Part shown: piece after piece, positions 11,300-21,194 of the stretch
Position numbering within the stretch: the stretch's first letter is position 1
How the letters are laid out: the number at the start of each line of letters is the position of its first letter
Origin: Lathyrus oleraceus
Taxonomy: Eukaryota > Streptophyta > Magnoliopsida > Fabales > Fabaceae
DNA: 64,000 nt
Assembly (NCBI RefSeq): GCF_024323335.1
Contig: NC_066580.1
Location: 85,979,391 to 86,043,390, forward strand
Direction of reading: 5' to 3'
Position numbers and translations under genes: made by a program
The notes under the pieces: model-generated
Database searches by the model: none
The model's input: only the letters and a program-made list of their open reading frames with translations
Told to the model about the DNA's origin: nothing

Positions 11300-12940
11300 A
11301 TGGCAACAGTCTCAGAGCCGAAGCGGAAGACCTGTTCCTACAGTTTCCATCGTGAGCCGTTGACTCCTTTGGTTGAGTTGGGTAGCCTTGTGACAGATGA
11401 TCGCCTGAAGAGTTTTGTTGGGCAGTATGGAGACATCCTGACAGTGTTGAAGACCGTAGTGGAACCAGTACCTCTGCAGACACTTCTTCAGTTTTACGAC
11501 CCAGAGCTCAGATGCTTTACATTTCAGGATTATCAGCTAGCACCCACCCTCAAGGAGTACTCTATTCTGATGAACATCCCGGTTCAGCATCAGACTTCCT
11601 TCTTGGACGTCCCAAAGGAGGTTGACTTCAGATTGATTGCCAGAGCTCTCCGGTTGAGTGTTAAGGAGGTTGGTGAGAATTGGAAGCCCTGTGGGGAGGT
11701 TGTAGGTCTGCCGTTGAAGTTTCTTCTGAGGGTTGCCAGAGATGAAGCGGAGAAGGGGAATTGGGAAGTTTTTCACGCCCAGCTTGCTGCCATGATCTAT
11801 GGGATCATCCTATTTCCCAGTATGCCAAATTTCATTGACTTTACTGCCATCAGCATATTCATCAGAGGGAATCCAGTCCCAACCCTTTTAGCTGATACTT
11901 ACTATGCCATCCACAGTAGGCATGGTAAGGGTGGAGCCATCAGGTGCTGCCTCCCTCTTCTGTTCAAATGGTTCATGTCTCTTCTGCCAGCTAGTGGACC
12001 ATTTGTGGATACCCAGAGCACTCTTAAGTGGACTCAGAGGGTCATGTCGCTCACTTCTTATGACATCAGATGGCAGTCGTACCGGATGGATGTGAAAGAT
12101 GTTATCATGAGTTGTGGTGAATTCCGGAACGTGCCACTTGTGGGGACCAAGGGTTGCATCAACTATAACCCAGTTCTTTCCCTCCGTCAGCTAGGGTTTG
12201 TTATGAGTCGAAGACCACTTGAAGCTGAGATAGCTGAGAGTGTGTGTTTTGAGAAGAAGGATGACCCTGTTAGATTGGAGCAGATAGGGAGAGCCTGGAG
12301 ATCTGTTGGGGTGAAGGATGGATCTGTCTTAGGGAAAAAGTTTGCCATTGCAATGCCTGATTACACTGATTGGGTAAAGAAGAGAGTGGAAACTTTGCTG
12401 CTACCCTATGATAGGATGGAGCCGTTGCAAGAGCAACCACCTTTGGTTCTTGCTGATAATGTGCCCGCTGAGCACTATAAGCAAGCCCTGATGGAGAGTC
12501 GTCGTCTGAGGGAGAAGGAGCAAGACACTCAGATGGAACTGTACAAAGCTAAGGCTGATAAGCTGCACTTGGCCCATCAACTTAGGGAAGTGCAAGGAGA
12601 AGATGCTGGCAGAGCAAGGAGCAAGAAGAGGTCATATGAGGAGATGGAGTCCATGTTGGATGCAGAGCATAGGGAGTGCTTGAGATTGCAAAGAGCAGAA
12701 GTCAATTATCAGAAGAAGATCAGAGATTTGGAAAAACAACTCAAAGACAAAGACTTACAGTTGAAGAAAGAGATGGAGTTGAGACAGAAGTCAGAAGATT
12801 ATCTTGGAGGAGAAGTCTTGGAGCTGAGAAGACAACTGAAGGAGAAGATCACTCCTCTACCAGATTGTTCAGAATGCTCACTGTTGATAGACCAGTGCCA
12901 TTACCTGAAGACCCTCATTCCGGAAGACCGCCTGTCTTAG
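11300..12940 (+). CDS. Ogre ORF1 protein (546 aa, function unknown)
   Basis: The open frame continues upstream to 11180, but that part is a Lys-only low-complexity run, so I choose the ATG at 11300 (MATVSEPKRK...). Residues about 20-380 form a globular domain with phrases such as LVTDDRLKSFVGQYGDIL, FQDYQLAPTLKEYS and FLRVARDEAEKGNWEVFHAQ. This resembles a domain common in plant transposon-associated proteins; I recall it as DUF7745-like but could not check. Residues about 390-520 are rich in Glu, Lys, Arg and Leu with heptad spacing, a likely coiled coil, followed by CSECSLLIDQC near the C-terminus. It lies 473 bp before the gag start and has no stop or frameshift. L has lost this ORF and the 5' part of M is not visible. 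What it does in the Ogre life cycle is unknown. Confidence 0.82.
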   Translation: MATVSEPKRKTCSYSFHREPLTPLVELGSLVTDDRLKSFVGQYGDILTVLKTVVEPVPLQTLLQFYDPELRCFTFQDYQLAPTLKEYSILMNIPVQHQTSFLDVPKEVDFRLIARALRLSVKEVGENWKPCGEVVGLPLKFLLRVARDEAEKGNWEVFHAQLAAMIYGIILFPSMPNFIDFTAISIFIRGNPVPTLLADTYYAIHSRHGKGGAIRCCLPLLFKWFMSLLPASGPFVDTQSTLKWTQRVMSLTSYDIRWQSYRMDVKDVIMSCGEFRNVPLVGTKGCINYNPVLSLRQLGFVMSRRPLEAEIAESVCFEKKDDPVRLEQIGRAWRSVGVKDGSVLGKKFAIAMPDYTDWVKKRVETLLLPYDRMEPLQEQPPLVLADNVPAEHYKQALMESRRLREKEQDTQMELYKAKADKLHLAHQLREVQGEDAGRARSKKRSYEEMESMLDAEHRECLRLQRAEVNYQKKIRDLEKQLKDKDLQLKKEMELRQKSEDYLGGEVLELRRQLKEKITPLPDCSECSLLIDQCHYLKTLIPEDRLS

Positions 12941-12961
12941 ATTACCTTTGATTGCATTTTG

Positions 12962-13095
12962 TTGAGAATCACCTCCAGGCTTGTTGGATGGGATTCATTT
13001 GTTTGTACTCCGTCTTTGGATCTTTTTATTGAGAATCACCTCCAGGCTTGTTGGATGGGATTCTTTTCTTTGTACTCTGTTTGTTCGAATATTCT
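12962..13095 (+). repeat. 67-bp direct duplication between ORF1 and gag
   Basis: Two copies begin with ttgagaatcacctccaggct at 12962 and 13029, 67 bp apart, and continue into ttgttggatgggattc and a T-rich tail. They occupy the spacer just after ORF1 stops. They may affect expression of the downstream gag, but nothing in the sequence proves that. Confidence 0.9.
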
Positions 13096-13413
13096 GTTGA
13101 CTCAGTTGTATTGACCTTTTTACCCTTATGTATAGATAAGGTTGTCAGCATTTCCCTGTTGTTCTCATTTTCCTTGTATCTGTCTGTTCTCTTGTTGCTG
13201 CAGGTTGCCATCTTTTCAGGATGGGTCAGGCTCTTTGAATGCCTGAGAAATGAGCATATCATGTGCATCATGCATATCATTAAACATCATAATCATATCA
13301 TTTGCATAATAGGTGTTCTTGTGCCGTCTTCTTACTGTGGGTTCCTGTGTTCAGGCAGGATAGCTGATCAAAGACAACACCGCTACTCAACGAGGCTCAA
13401 CCATCAACGCAAC

Positions 13414-16400
13414 ATGGATCAAGTACAAGCTGAGTTGGCAGAGATGAGGGCTAACATGGCCCAGTTCATGCACATGATGCAAGGGGTTGCACAAGGCCAG
13501 GAAGAGCTCCGAGCACTGATTCAGAGGCAAGAAGCTACTTTGCCATCAGCCAACACACCTCTTCAAGAAGGAAACCCGGTTCATGACAGTCCTGCTGCTG
13601 CTGTGCCCGTCAACAACTATGCTGAAGGTGGAGAGTTGAGGGGTATCAGAATTGATGGTCAACCGATTGCCCCAGATGTTGCTAATGCCAGAGTCATCCC
13701 TGTTCCGGCCCGTAACAGAGTTCCGATTGTTGACAGACAAGAGGATATGTTTACTTTGCTCAGTGAAGACGAAGACATTCTGGGTAGAAATGATGCGAGA
13801 GATCGCAAAGTTAAGGCCCTTGCTGAGAAAATCCGTGCAATGGAATGTCAAAACTCCCTCGGTTTTGATGTTACAAACATGGGATTGGTTGAAGGATTGA
13901 GAATCCCGCACAAATTCAAGGCACCGTCATTCGACAAATACAACGGTACCTCCTGCCCTCGCACCCACGTGCAGGCATACTACAGAAAAATATCCGCATA
14001 CACTGACGATGAGAAGATGTGGATATATTTCTTCCAAGACAGCCTATCTGGGGCGTCTTTGGATTGGTATATGGAGCTGAAGCGGGATTCCATTAGATGC
14101 TGGAGAGATCTGGGTGAGGCGTTCCTCAGACAGTATAAGCACAATATGGACATGGCTCCAACCAGGACTCAGCTGCAGAGTCTCTGTCAGAAGAACAATG
14201 AGAGCTTTAAGGAGTACGCCCAGAGGTGGCGCGAGCTAGCTGCGAGAGTTCAACCCCCTATGCTGGAAAGGGAGTTGACTGACATGTTCATTAGTACTCT
14301 GCAAGGTGTTTATATGGACCGGATGGGAAGCTGCCCATTCGGAAGTTTTTCTGACATCGTCATCTGTGGCGAGAGAACAGAAAGTCTGATTAAAGCTGGG
14401 AGGATTCATGATGCAGGTTCTTCGTCGTCTTCGAAGAAACCCTTCTCTGGGGCACCTCGCCGTAGAGAAGGAGAGACTAATGTTGTACAACACAGAGGGG
14501 GTGTGTACAGGGCTAATACAAACAGAGAGCAATACCGTCCAGTGGCTGCAGTGACTATTCCTGCACCCCAACCTCGTCCACAACAACAAAGGGTTCAGCA
14601 ACAACAACCGCAACAACAACAACAACAACAGCAACGTCCTTTCCAGCCTAGGCAGAGATTGCAGGCTGATAGAAGATTTGATCCTCTGCCTATGTCTTAC
14701 GCAGAGCTACTACCCGAACTACTCCGGTTAGGGTTTGTAGAGCTGCGTACGATGGCTACTCCTACAGTGCTGCCGCCGGGTTATGATGCAAATGTCCGTT
14801 GTGATTTTCATTCTGGGGCACCAGGCCACCATACTGAAAGATGTCGGGCTTTGCAACATAAAGTACAAGATCTGATTGATGCTAAGGCAATCAATTTCTC
14901 TCCAGTGCCAAATGTAGTGAACAATCCTATGCCTCAGCATGGCGGGCATAGGGTTAACAATATTGAAGGAGGGGAAGCTGAAGACTTGGTGGTTAATGTT
15001 GAAGATGTCCAGACTTCTCTACTTGTCGTGAAGAATCGTTTGCTGAAGGGGGGTGTCGACCCGGGCTGTAAAGAGGGCTGTGTGGGCTGTTCAGAAGCTG
15101 CCAATGGGTGTGACCAGCTGAAGGTTGGTATTCAGAAATTAATTGATGAGGGCTGTCTCCAGTTCAGCCGGGCTGTTAAAGATGATGGGGCAGTGTCTAC
15201 TGTCACTATTTATTTCAAGCCGTCTGAAGGACGAGGGCGAGGGACTGTCAGTGCACCCACAACAAGCAATACTCCGGTTACCATCCCAGCTCCGGTAACC
15301 ATCCGTGCACCTATTACTATTGTTACGCCTGGCAGAAGGCAAGTTGAAAATAGTAAGGATGTGCCGTGGAGATATGACAATGCCTATCGCCGTGATAGAA
15401 GGGCCGGTAATCAGACAAGACCAGCTGTGCAAGCGCCAGTTACAATCAGTGCTCCGGTGAGAACTCCTGCTGTTGCAAGTCCGGTGGTGGACAATGTAGG
15501 AGGGCCAGGAGGTTTCACCAGGAGTGGACGACTGTTTGCTCCTCAGCCTTTGAGGGATGCCAATGCTGAGGCATCTGCAAGGGCTAAGGGCAAACAAGCA
15601 GTGGTTGACGAAGAACCGGCTCAGAAGGAGGCTGAGGGTTCTTTCGAGAAAGATGTTGAGGAGTTCATGAAGATTATCAAAAAGAGTGACTACAAGATTG
15701 TAGATCAGCTCAATCAAACTCCGTCAAAGATTTCAATTCTCTGTTTGCTGATGTGTTCTGAGGCACATCGGGACGCTTTGCTTAAGATGTTGAACATGGC
15801 GTACGTCCCGCAAGAGATATCCGTCAACCAGTTGGAGGGTGTGCTAGCCAACGTGAGTACCAGGCACGGTGTAGGTTTCACTGACTTAGACCTAACGCCT
15901 GAAGGACGTAATCATAACAAAGCTTTGCACATCACTATGGAGTGCAAGGGTGCTGTTTTATCTCACGTGCTAGTGGACACTGGGTCGTCCCTGAATGTCC
16001 TGCCGAAGCAGATATTGAAGAAGATTGATGTCGAGGGAGTAGTGCTCACTCCCAGTGACCTTATAGTTCGTGCATTTGATGGATCCAAGCGTTCTGTCTT
16101 TGGTGAAGTCACATTGCCGGTGAAGATAGGTCCGGAAGTGTTTGATATTATCTTCTATGTTATGGACATTCAGCCTGCCTATAGCTGTTTGTTGGGGCGT
16201 CCATGGATTCACGCAGCTGGGGCAGTCTCGTCGACTCTCCACCAAAAACTCAAGTATGTCTGGAACGGTCAGATTGTGACTGTCTGTGGCGAAGAAGAAA
16301 TTCTGGTGAGTCATCTCTCCTCATTCAAGTATGTTGAGGTAGATGGCGAGATCCATGAAACCCTGTGCCAGGCATTTGAGACAGTGGCCTTAGAAGGGGT

Positions 16401-16749
16401 AGCTTGTGCTGAGCAGAGGAAGCCAGGCGCTTCGATATCATCGTACAAGCAGGCCAAGGAGGTTGTGGACTCTGGCAAAGCAGAAGGCTGGGGCAAGATG
16501 GTTGACTTGCCTGTGAAAGAAGACAAGTTCGGAATTGGGTACGAGCCTCTCCGAGCAGAGCAGAGCGTACAAGCAGGTCCAAGTACCTTCACCAGCGCTG
16601 GGCTGATGAACCATGGAGATGTCTTCGCTACTGATGGTGAAGATGGTAACTGTGATTTGGACGTCTGGGTCCGCCCTTGTGCACCAGGCGAGGTTATCAA
16701 CAACTGGACGGCTGAAGAAGTGGTCCAAGTTACTCTACTGACAGAGTAA
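13414..16749 (+). CDS. gag-protease polyprotein of Ogre F (1111 aa)
   Basis: The frame is open from 13048, but the ATG at 13414 (MDQVQAELAEMRANMAQFMH) matches the Gag start of L and is the best start. Residues 1-45 look like a coiled coil. Residues about 165-330 are a retrotransposon Gag capsid domain (WIYFFQDSLSGASLDWYMEL, then FKEYAQRWRELAARV). A Gln-rich run lies near 390-410, and a zinc-binding-like motif C-x2-H...GH...C near 463-478. A second Cys-rich patch (CKEGCVGCSEAANGCDQ) lies near 553-568. The aspartic protease core VDTGSSLNVLP is near 853-863 with GRPWIHAAG downstream. It ends in a TAA whose context forms a 5' splice site, so a spliced transcript would extend into pol. No internal disruptions are seen. 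Confidence 0.92.
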   Translation: MDQVQAELAEMRANMAQFMHMMQGVAQGQEELRALIQRQEATLPSANTPLQEGNPVHDSPAAAVPVNNYAEGGELRGIRIDGQPIAPDVANARVIPVPARNRVPIVDRQEDMFTLLSEDEDILGRNDARDRKVKALAEKIRAMECQNSLGFDVTNMGLVEGLRIPHKFKAPSFDKYNGTSCPRTHVQAYYRKISAYTDDEKMWIYFFQDSLSGASLDWYMELKRDSIRCWRDLGEAFLRQYKHNMDMAPTRTQLQSLCQKNNESFKEYAQRWRELAARVQPPMLERELTDMFISTLQGVYMDRMGSCPFGSFSDIVICGERTESLIKAGRIHDAGSSSSSKKPFSGAPRRREGETNVVQHRGGVYRANTNREQYRPVAAVTIPAPQPRPQQQRVQQQQPQQQQQQQQRPFQPRQRLQADRRFDPLPMSYAELLPELLRLGFVELRTMATPTVLPPGYDANVRCDFHSGAPGHHTERCRALQHKVQDLIDAKAINFSPVPNVVNNPMPQHGGHRVNNIEGGEAEDLVVNVEDVQTSLLVVKNRLLKGGVDPGCKEGCVGCSEAANGCDQLKVGIQKLIDEGCLQFSRAVKDDGAVSTVTIYFKPSEGRGRGTVSAPTTSNTPVTIPAPVTIRAPITIVTPGRRQVENSKDVPWRYDNAYRRDRRAGNQTRPAVQAPVTISAPVRTPAVASPVVDNVGGPGGFTRSGRLFAPQPLRDANAEASARAKGKQAVVDEEPAQKEAEGSFEKDVEEFMKIIKKSDYKIVDQLNQTPSKISILCLLMCSEAHRDALLKMLNMAYVPQEISVNQLEGVLANVSTRHGVGFTDLDLTPEGRNHNKALHITMECKGAVLSHVLVDTGSSLNVLPKQILKKIDVEGVVLTPSDLIVRAFDGSKRSVFGEVTLPVKIGPEVFDIIFYVMDIQPAYSCLLGRPWIHAAGAVSSTLHQKLKYVWNGQIVTVCGEEEILVSHLSSFKYVEVDGEIHETLCQAFETVALEGVACAEQRKPGASISSYKQAKEVVDSGKAEGWGKMVDLPVKEDKFGIGYEPLRAEQSVQAGPSTFTSAGLMNHGDVFATDGEDGNCDLDVWVRPCAPGEVINNWTAEEVVQVTLLTE

Positions 16750-17000
16750 TTTTCTTTTGTTTTTTCATTTTGCATGAAAACCCTACGTTCTGCCCAAGAC
16801 GTAGTGGTTCATTGTAGGGCCACATCATGTTTTACAATGTTTATAAATAAAGGACGTTTTGCAATCAAATTTTGAGATCTCTGTCTTTCTATTTTCTGTT
16901 TTCCACTTTTTTTTAAAAAAATAATAATAAAATGGCAATGTTTTTGTTTTTTGTGACTTTATTGAAATCTTTTTCTAAAAACAAAACATTAAACATGCAG
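16746..17000 (+). other. putative 255-nt intron joining gag-pro to pol, Ogre F
   Basis: Donor ACAGA|GTAATT at 16746 includes the last base of the final gag-pro codon plus its TAA stop. The acceptor is CATGCAG|AAGTG at 17000. The interior is very A/T-rich with long T runs. Removal restores a Glu codon across the junction and continues in frame into pol with no stop in between. An intron here is a known property of Ogre elements; the exact sites are my reading. M has the same arrangement (253 nt). Confidence 0.75.
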
Positions 17001-20000
17001 AAGTGATATTTTGGCATCCACTGTGAACGACTCTGTTATGGCTCAGTATGATTTCGATAATCCCATCTACCAAGCTGAAGAGGAGAGTGAGGAAGACAGT
17101 GAACTCCCTGCAGAATTGGTCAGATTGCTGAAGCAAGAGGAAAGGGTCATCCAACCTCATCGGGAAGAGTTGGAGGTTGTTAATCTGGGCACTGAGGACG
17201 CCAGAAGAGAGATCAAGATTGGGGCTGCTTTAGAAGACTCTGTCAAGAGGAGGCTAATTGAGATGCTAAGAGAATATGTGGAAATATTCGCCTGGTCATA
17301 CCAAGACATGCCTGGGCTGGATACAGACATTGTGGTGCATCGGTTACCTCTTAGAGAAGAGTGCCCGTCGGTTAAGCAGAAGCTTCGTAGAACGAGTCCT
17401 GATATGGCAGTGAAGATAAAGGAAGAGGTTCAGAAGCAGTGGGACGCAGGTTTCCTGGCTGTTACAAGTTACCCACCGTGGGTTGCCAACATTGTTCCCG
17501 TGCCGAAGAAGGATGGCAAAGTCAGGATGTGTGTCGATTACCGGGATTTGAATAGGGCGAGTCCGAAAGATGATTTCCCATTACCTCACATCGATGTATT
17601 GGTTGATAATACGGCTCAATCCTCGGTATTCTCTTTCATGGATGGTTTCTCAGGCTATAACCAAATCAAGATGGCGCCAGAGGACATGGAAAAGACGACA
17701 TTCATTACACCTTGGGGCATGTTCTGCTACAAAGTGATGCCATTTGGGCTAAAGAATGCCGGTGCTACCTATCAGAGAGCAATGACGACTCTCTTTCATG
17801 ACATGATGCACAAAGAAATCGAAGTGTACGTGGATGATATGATTGCGAAGTCGCAGACAGAAGAGGAGCACTTGGTAAATTTGCAGAAGTTGTTTGACAG
17901 GTTGGTCAAGTTCAAACTGAGGTTGAATCCGAACAAGTGTACGTTTGGGGTGAGATCAGGGAAGCTGTTAGGGTTCATTGTCAGTGAGAAAGGGATTGAG
18001 GTAGATCCAGCAAAAGTTAAAGCTATTCAAGAGATGCCTGAACCGAAGACGGAAAAGCAAGTCCGTGGGTTTTTAGGGAGGTTGAATTACATTGCAAGGT
18101 TCATATCTCATCTAACTGCCACATGTGAACCAATTTTCAAGCTACTCAGAAAGAATCAGGCGATCAAATGGAATGATGACTGTCAGAAAGCTTTTGACAA
18201 AATCAAGGAGTATTTACAGAAACCTCCAATCCTTATCCCTCCAGTTCCAGGGAGACCACTGATAATGTACCTTTCAGTCACCGAGACTTCAATGGGGTGT
18301 GTATTGGGTCAGCATGACGAGTCTAGTCGAAAAGAGCATGCCATATACTACCTAAGCAAAAAGTTTACCGACTGTGAAACAAGATATTCACTGCTCGAGA
18401 AAACTTGCTGTGCTTTGGCCTAGGCTGCTCGCCGACTAAGGCAGTATATGTTGAACCATACTACTCTGTTGATTTCTAAGATGGATCCAGTGAAATACAT
18501 CTTTGAGAAGCCGGCTCTCACCGGACGTGTTGCCCGTTGGCAGATGATCTTAACAGAGTATGACATTCAGTACACGTCGCAGAAGGCCATCAAATGTAGT
18601 ATTCTGTCAGACTACCTTGCTGAACAACCGATTGATGACTATCAGCCTATGATGTTTGAATTCCCTGATGAAGACATCATGTATTTGAAGATGAAAGACT
18701 GTGAAGAGCCACTTGTTGAGGAAGGACCGGATCCTGATGACAAGTGGACACTGATGTTTGATGGGGCTGTGAATATGAACGGTAATGGTGTTGGGGCAGT
18801 GCTGATCAATCCCAAAGGTGCTCATATACCTTTCTCTGCCAGATTGACTTTCGACGTCACCAACAATGAAGCTGAGTATGAGGCTTGTATCATGGGGATA
18901 GAAGAAGCCATTGATCTGAGGATCAAAACACTTGACATATTTGGAGATTCTGCTCTAGTGATCAATCAGGTCAATGGAGATTGGAATACGAACCAGCCAC
19001 ATTTGATTCCGTATAGAGATTACACCAGAAGAATACTGACGTTCTTCAAGAAGGTGAAGTTGTATCATGTCCCCCGGGATGAGAATCAGATGGCTGATGC
19101 TTTGGCTACTTTATCTTCCATGATAAAGGTTCACTGGTGGAATCATGTGCCACATGTTGCTGTGAATCGACTCGAGAGGCCTGCGTATGTGTTTGCAGCC
19201 GAGTCTGTTAATGCTATTGATGATAAGCCGTGGTATTATGACATCAAGAACTTCCTCAAGACTCAAGAGTATCCTGAGGGTGCGTCGAAGAATGATAAGA
19301 AGACCCTGAGAAGGCTGGCTGGAAGCTTTTATCTGAATCAGGATGATGTGCTATACAAGAGGAACTTTGACATGGTCTTGCTCAGATGCGTGGATAGACA
19401 CGAAGCAGACATGTTAATGCAAGAGGTGCACGAGGGTTCGTTTGGTACCCACGCTGGTGGTCATGCAATGTCGAAGAAATTGCTTAGAGCCGGTTATTAT
19501 TGGATGACTATGGAATCCGATTGCTTCAAATATGCTCGGAAGTGCCATAAGTGTCTAATCTATGCTGATAAGGTGCATGTACCACCCAGCCCGTTGAATG
19601 TCATGAATTCGCCTTGGCCGTTTGCCATGTGGGGCATCGATATGATTGGGAAGATTGAGCCTACTGCTTCGAATGGACATCGCTTCATCTTGGTTGCGAT
19701 TGACTACTTCACCAAATGGGTGGAAGCAGCTTCCTATGCCAACGTCACCAAACAAGTGGTTGCCCGGTTCATCAAGAAAGAAATCATCTGTCGTTACGGA
19801 GTTCCTGAGAGGATCATCACTGACAATGGTTCAAATCTCAACAACAAGATGATGAAAGACCTGTGCAGAGATTTCAAGATTGAACATCACAATTCTTCCC
19901 CTTACAGACCGAAGATGAATGGTGCTGTAGAGGCAGCAAACAAAAATATCAAGAAGATTGTGCAAAAGATGGTCGTTACGTACAAGGACTGGCATAAGAT

Positions 20001-20481
20001 GTTGCCTTTCGCTTTACATGGATACCGTACTTCAGTGCGTACGTCGACCGGGGCAACCCCCTACTCCCTTGTGTATGGCATGGAAGCAGTCCTACCAGTT
20101 GAAGTGGAGATCCCTTCTCTGAGGGTATTATTGGATGTCAAGCTGGACGAAGCCGAGTGGATTCGTACAAGGTTTAATGAGTTAAGCCTTATCGAAGAGA
20201 GACGGTTAGCAGCTGTGTGCCACGGGCAGTTATACCAGAGAAGGATGAAGCGAGCCTTTGATCAGAAAGTGCGTCCTCGGACATTTCAAACTGGCGATCT
20301 AGTTTTGAAGAGGATCCTTCCTCCCGGTACAGATAACAGGGGCAAGTGGACTCCTAATTACGAAGGTCCATATGTTGTGAAGAAGGTTTTCTCCGGTGGA
20401 GCCTTGATGCTTACAACAATGGATGGTGAAGATTTTTCTTCCCCTGTCAACTCAGATGTAGTCAAAAAATACTTCGCATAA
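17001..20481 (+). pseudogene. pol of Ogre F: RT, RNase H, second RNase H, integrase (one nonsense codon)
   Basis: A single frame of about 1159 residues after the intron acceptor. RT spans about residues 95-350, with YVDD at 276-279 (17827-17838). The gypsy RNase H follows (TRYSLLEKTCCALA near 460-473). A TAG at 18421-18423 replaces what is a Trp codon in related copies, a G-to-A change. The second RNase H has Asp587, Glu625, Asp649 and Asp699 in FDGA, AEYEA, GDS and ADAL settings. Integrase shows the His/Cys zinc finger near 800-855, and catalytic Asp880, Asp941 and Glu977 with exact DD35E spacing. The C-terminal GKWTPNYEGPYVVKKVFSGG block precedes a TAA at 20479-20481. No frameshift is seen. 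Apart from the nonsense codon all key residues are present, so it was recently active or can be complemented in trans (inference). Confidence 0.93.
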
Positions 20482-20608
20482 ATTGACCCGCTGGACAAAA
20501 AGAATAAAAGAGTCCAGGCAAAAATGGGCATCCCGGCGAACCAAAAAACAGAAAGAAAAGGTTCGGGCAAAAGTTAGGGATAAAAATGAAAAAAATATGT
20601 ACACCTGG

Positions 20609-20685
20609 TAAGTCGAAAACCTGCAAGGGCGGCTTAGGCAAAAATGGGTATTCCGGTGGATTGAAAACCCGAAAGGGCGATCCAG
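20609..20685 (+). promoter_or_regulatory. conserved double 28-nt hairpin after pol, copy F
   Basis: Unit 20609-20636 has outer arms TAAGTC and GGCTTA, with an inner stem CCT-GCAA-GGG. Unit 20658-20685 has outer arms TGGAT and ATCCA, with an inner stem CCC-GAAA-GGG. Each unit is 28 nt, with a GAAAA-like stretch on the 5' side and GCG on the 3' side of the inner stem. Tetraloops GCAA and GAAA are of GNRA type. They lie 128 and 177 bp after the pol stop. Confidence 0.65.
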
Positions 20686-21194
20686 CCAAAAGAGGGATTA
20701 AAGCGAAGACTACAGTCTGAGTCATCTGTACTTCGTCATGCTTCGTCAGCTGCCATCTCGAAAGACGTAATCGGTCCAGTCATTCTTCTCAGAAAGCAGG
20801 GAGTTGGGAGGAAAACTGATGATCTATGAGTTATAACAGAGTGGGGAAATAGTGGATGCCGTGTTCACATTGCCATTAGGATAGTTTATTTTCCTTTTGT
20901 GCGCAATTACCTCTTCCTAGGAATTGCTTCCCAATGTACTTGCCTCTTCAGGCACATTTTCAATCAATAAAAGTCGTTATTCAGATAAATTGCTCTCTTG
21001 TTTTTACTTTTACTGTTTTGTTTGCAAAAACGTCCGAATTTTTGATAAACATTGCATCTAAAAACATGAAGGCTAAACGATGACGTGCAGAAAGATTAAA
21101 ACATTTGAAAATCATTTTGAATGTTGAGGACACTTGAGCGTATCTCGTCCATGTACCCCCTGGGGCATCTGTTATTCCGTTGTGCAGGTCGTCA

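Noticed and set aside
13048..13413. 122-codon extension upstream of the F gag start
   Set aside because: It covers the 67-bp duplication and T-rich spacer and has no gag similarity; the L gag begins at the residue matching the ATG at 13414.
14578..14650. Poly-Gln protein suggestive of a host transcription factor
   Set aside because: The Gln run is the linker of the Ogre Gag, flanked by capsid and zinc-like regions, and a shorter one sits at the same place in L.
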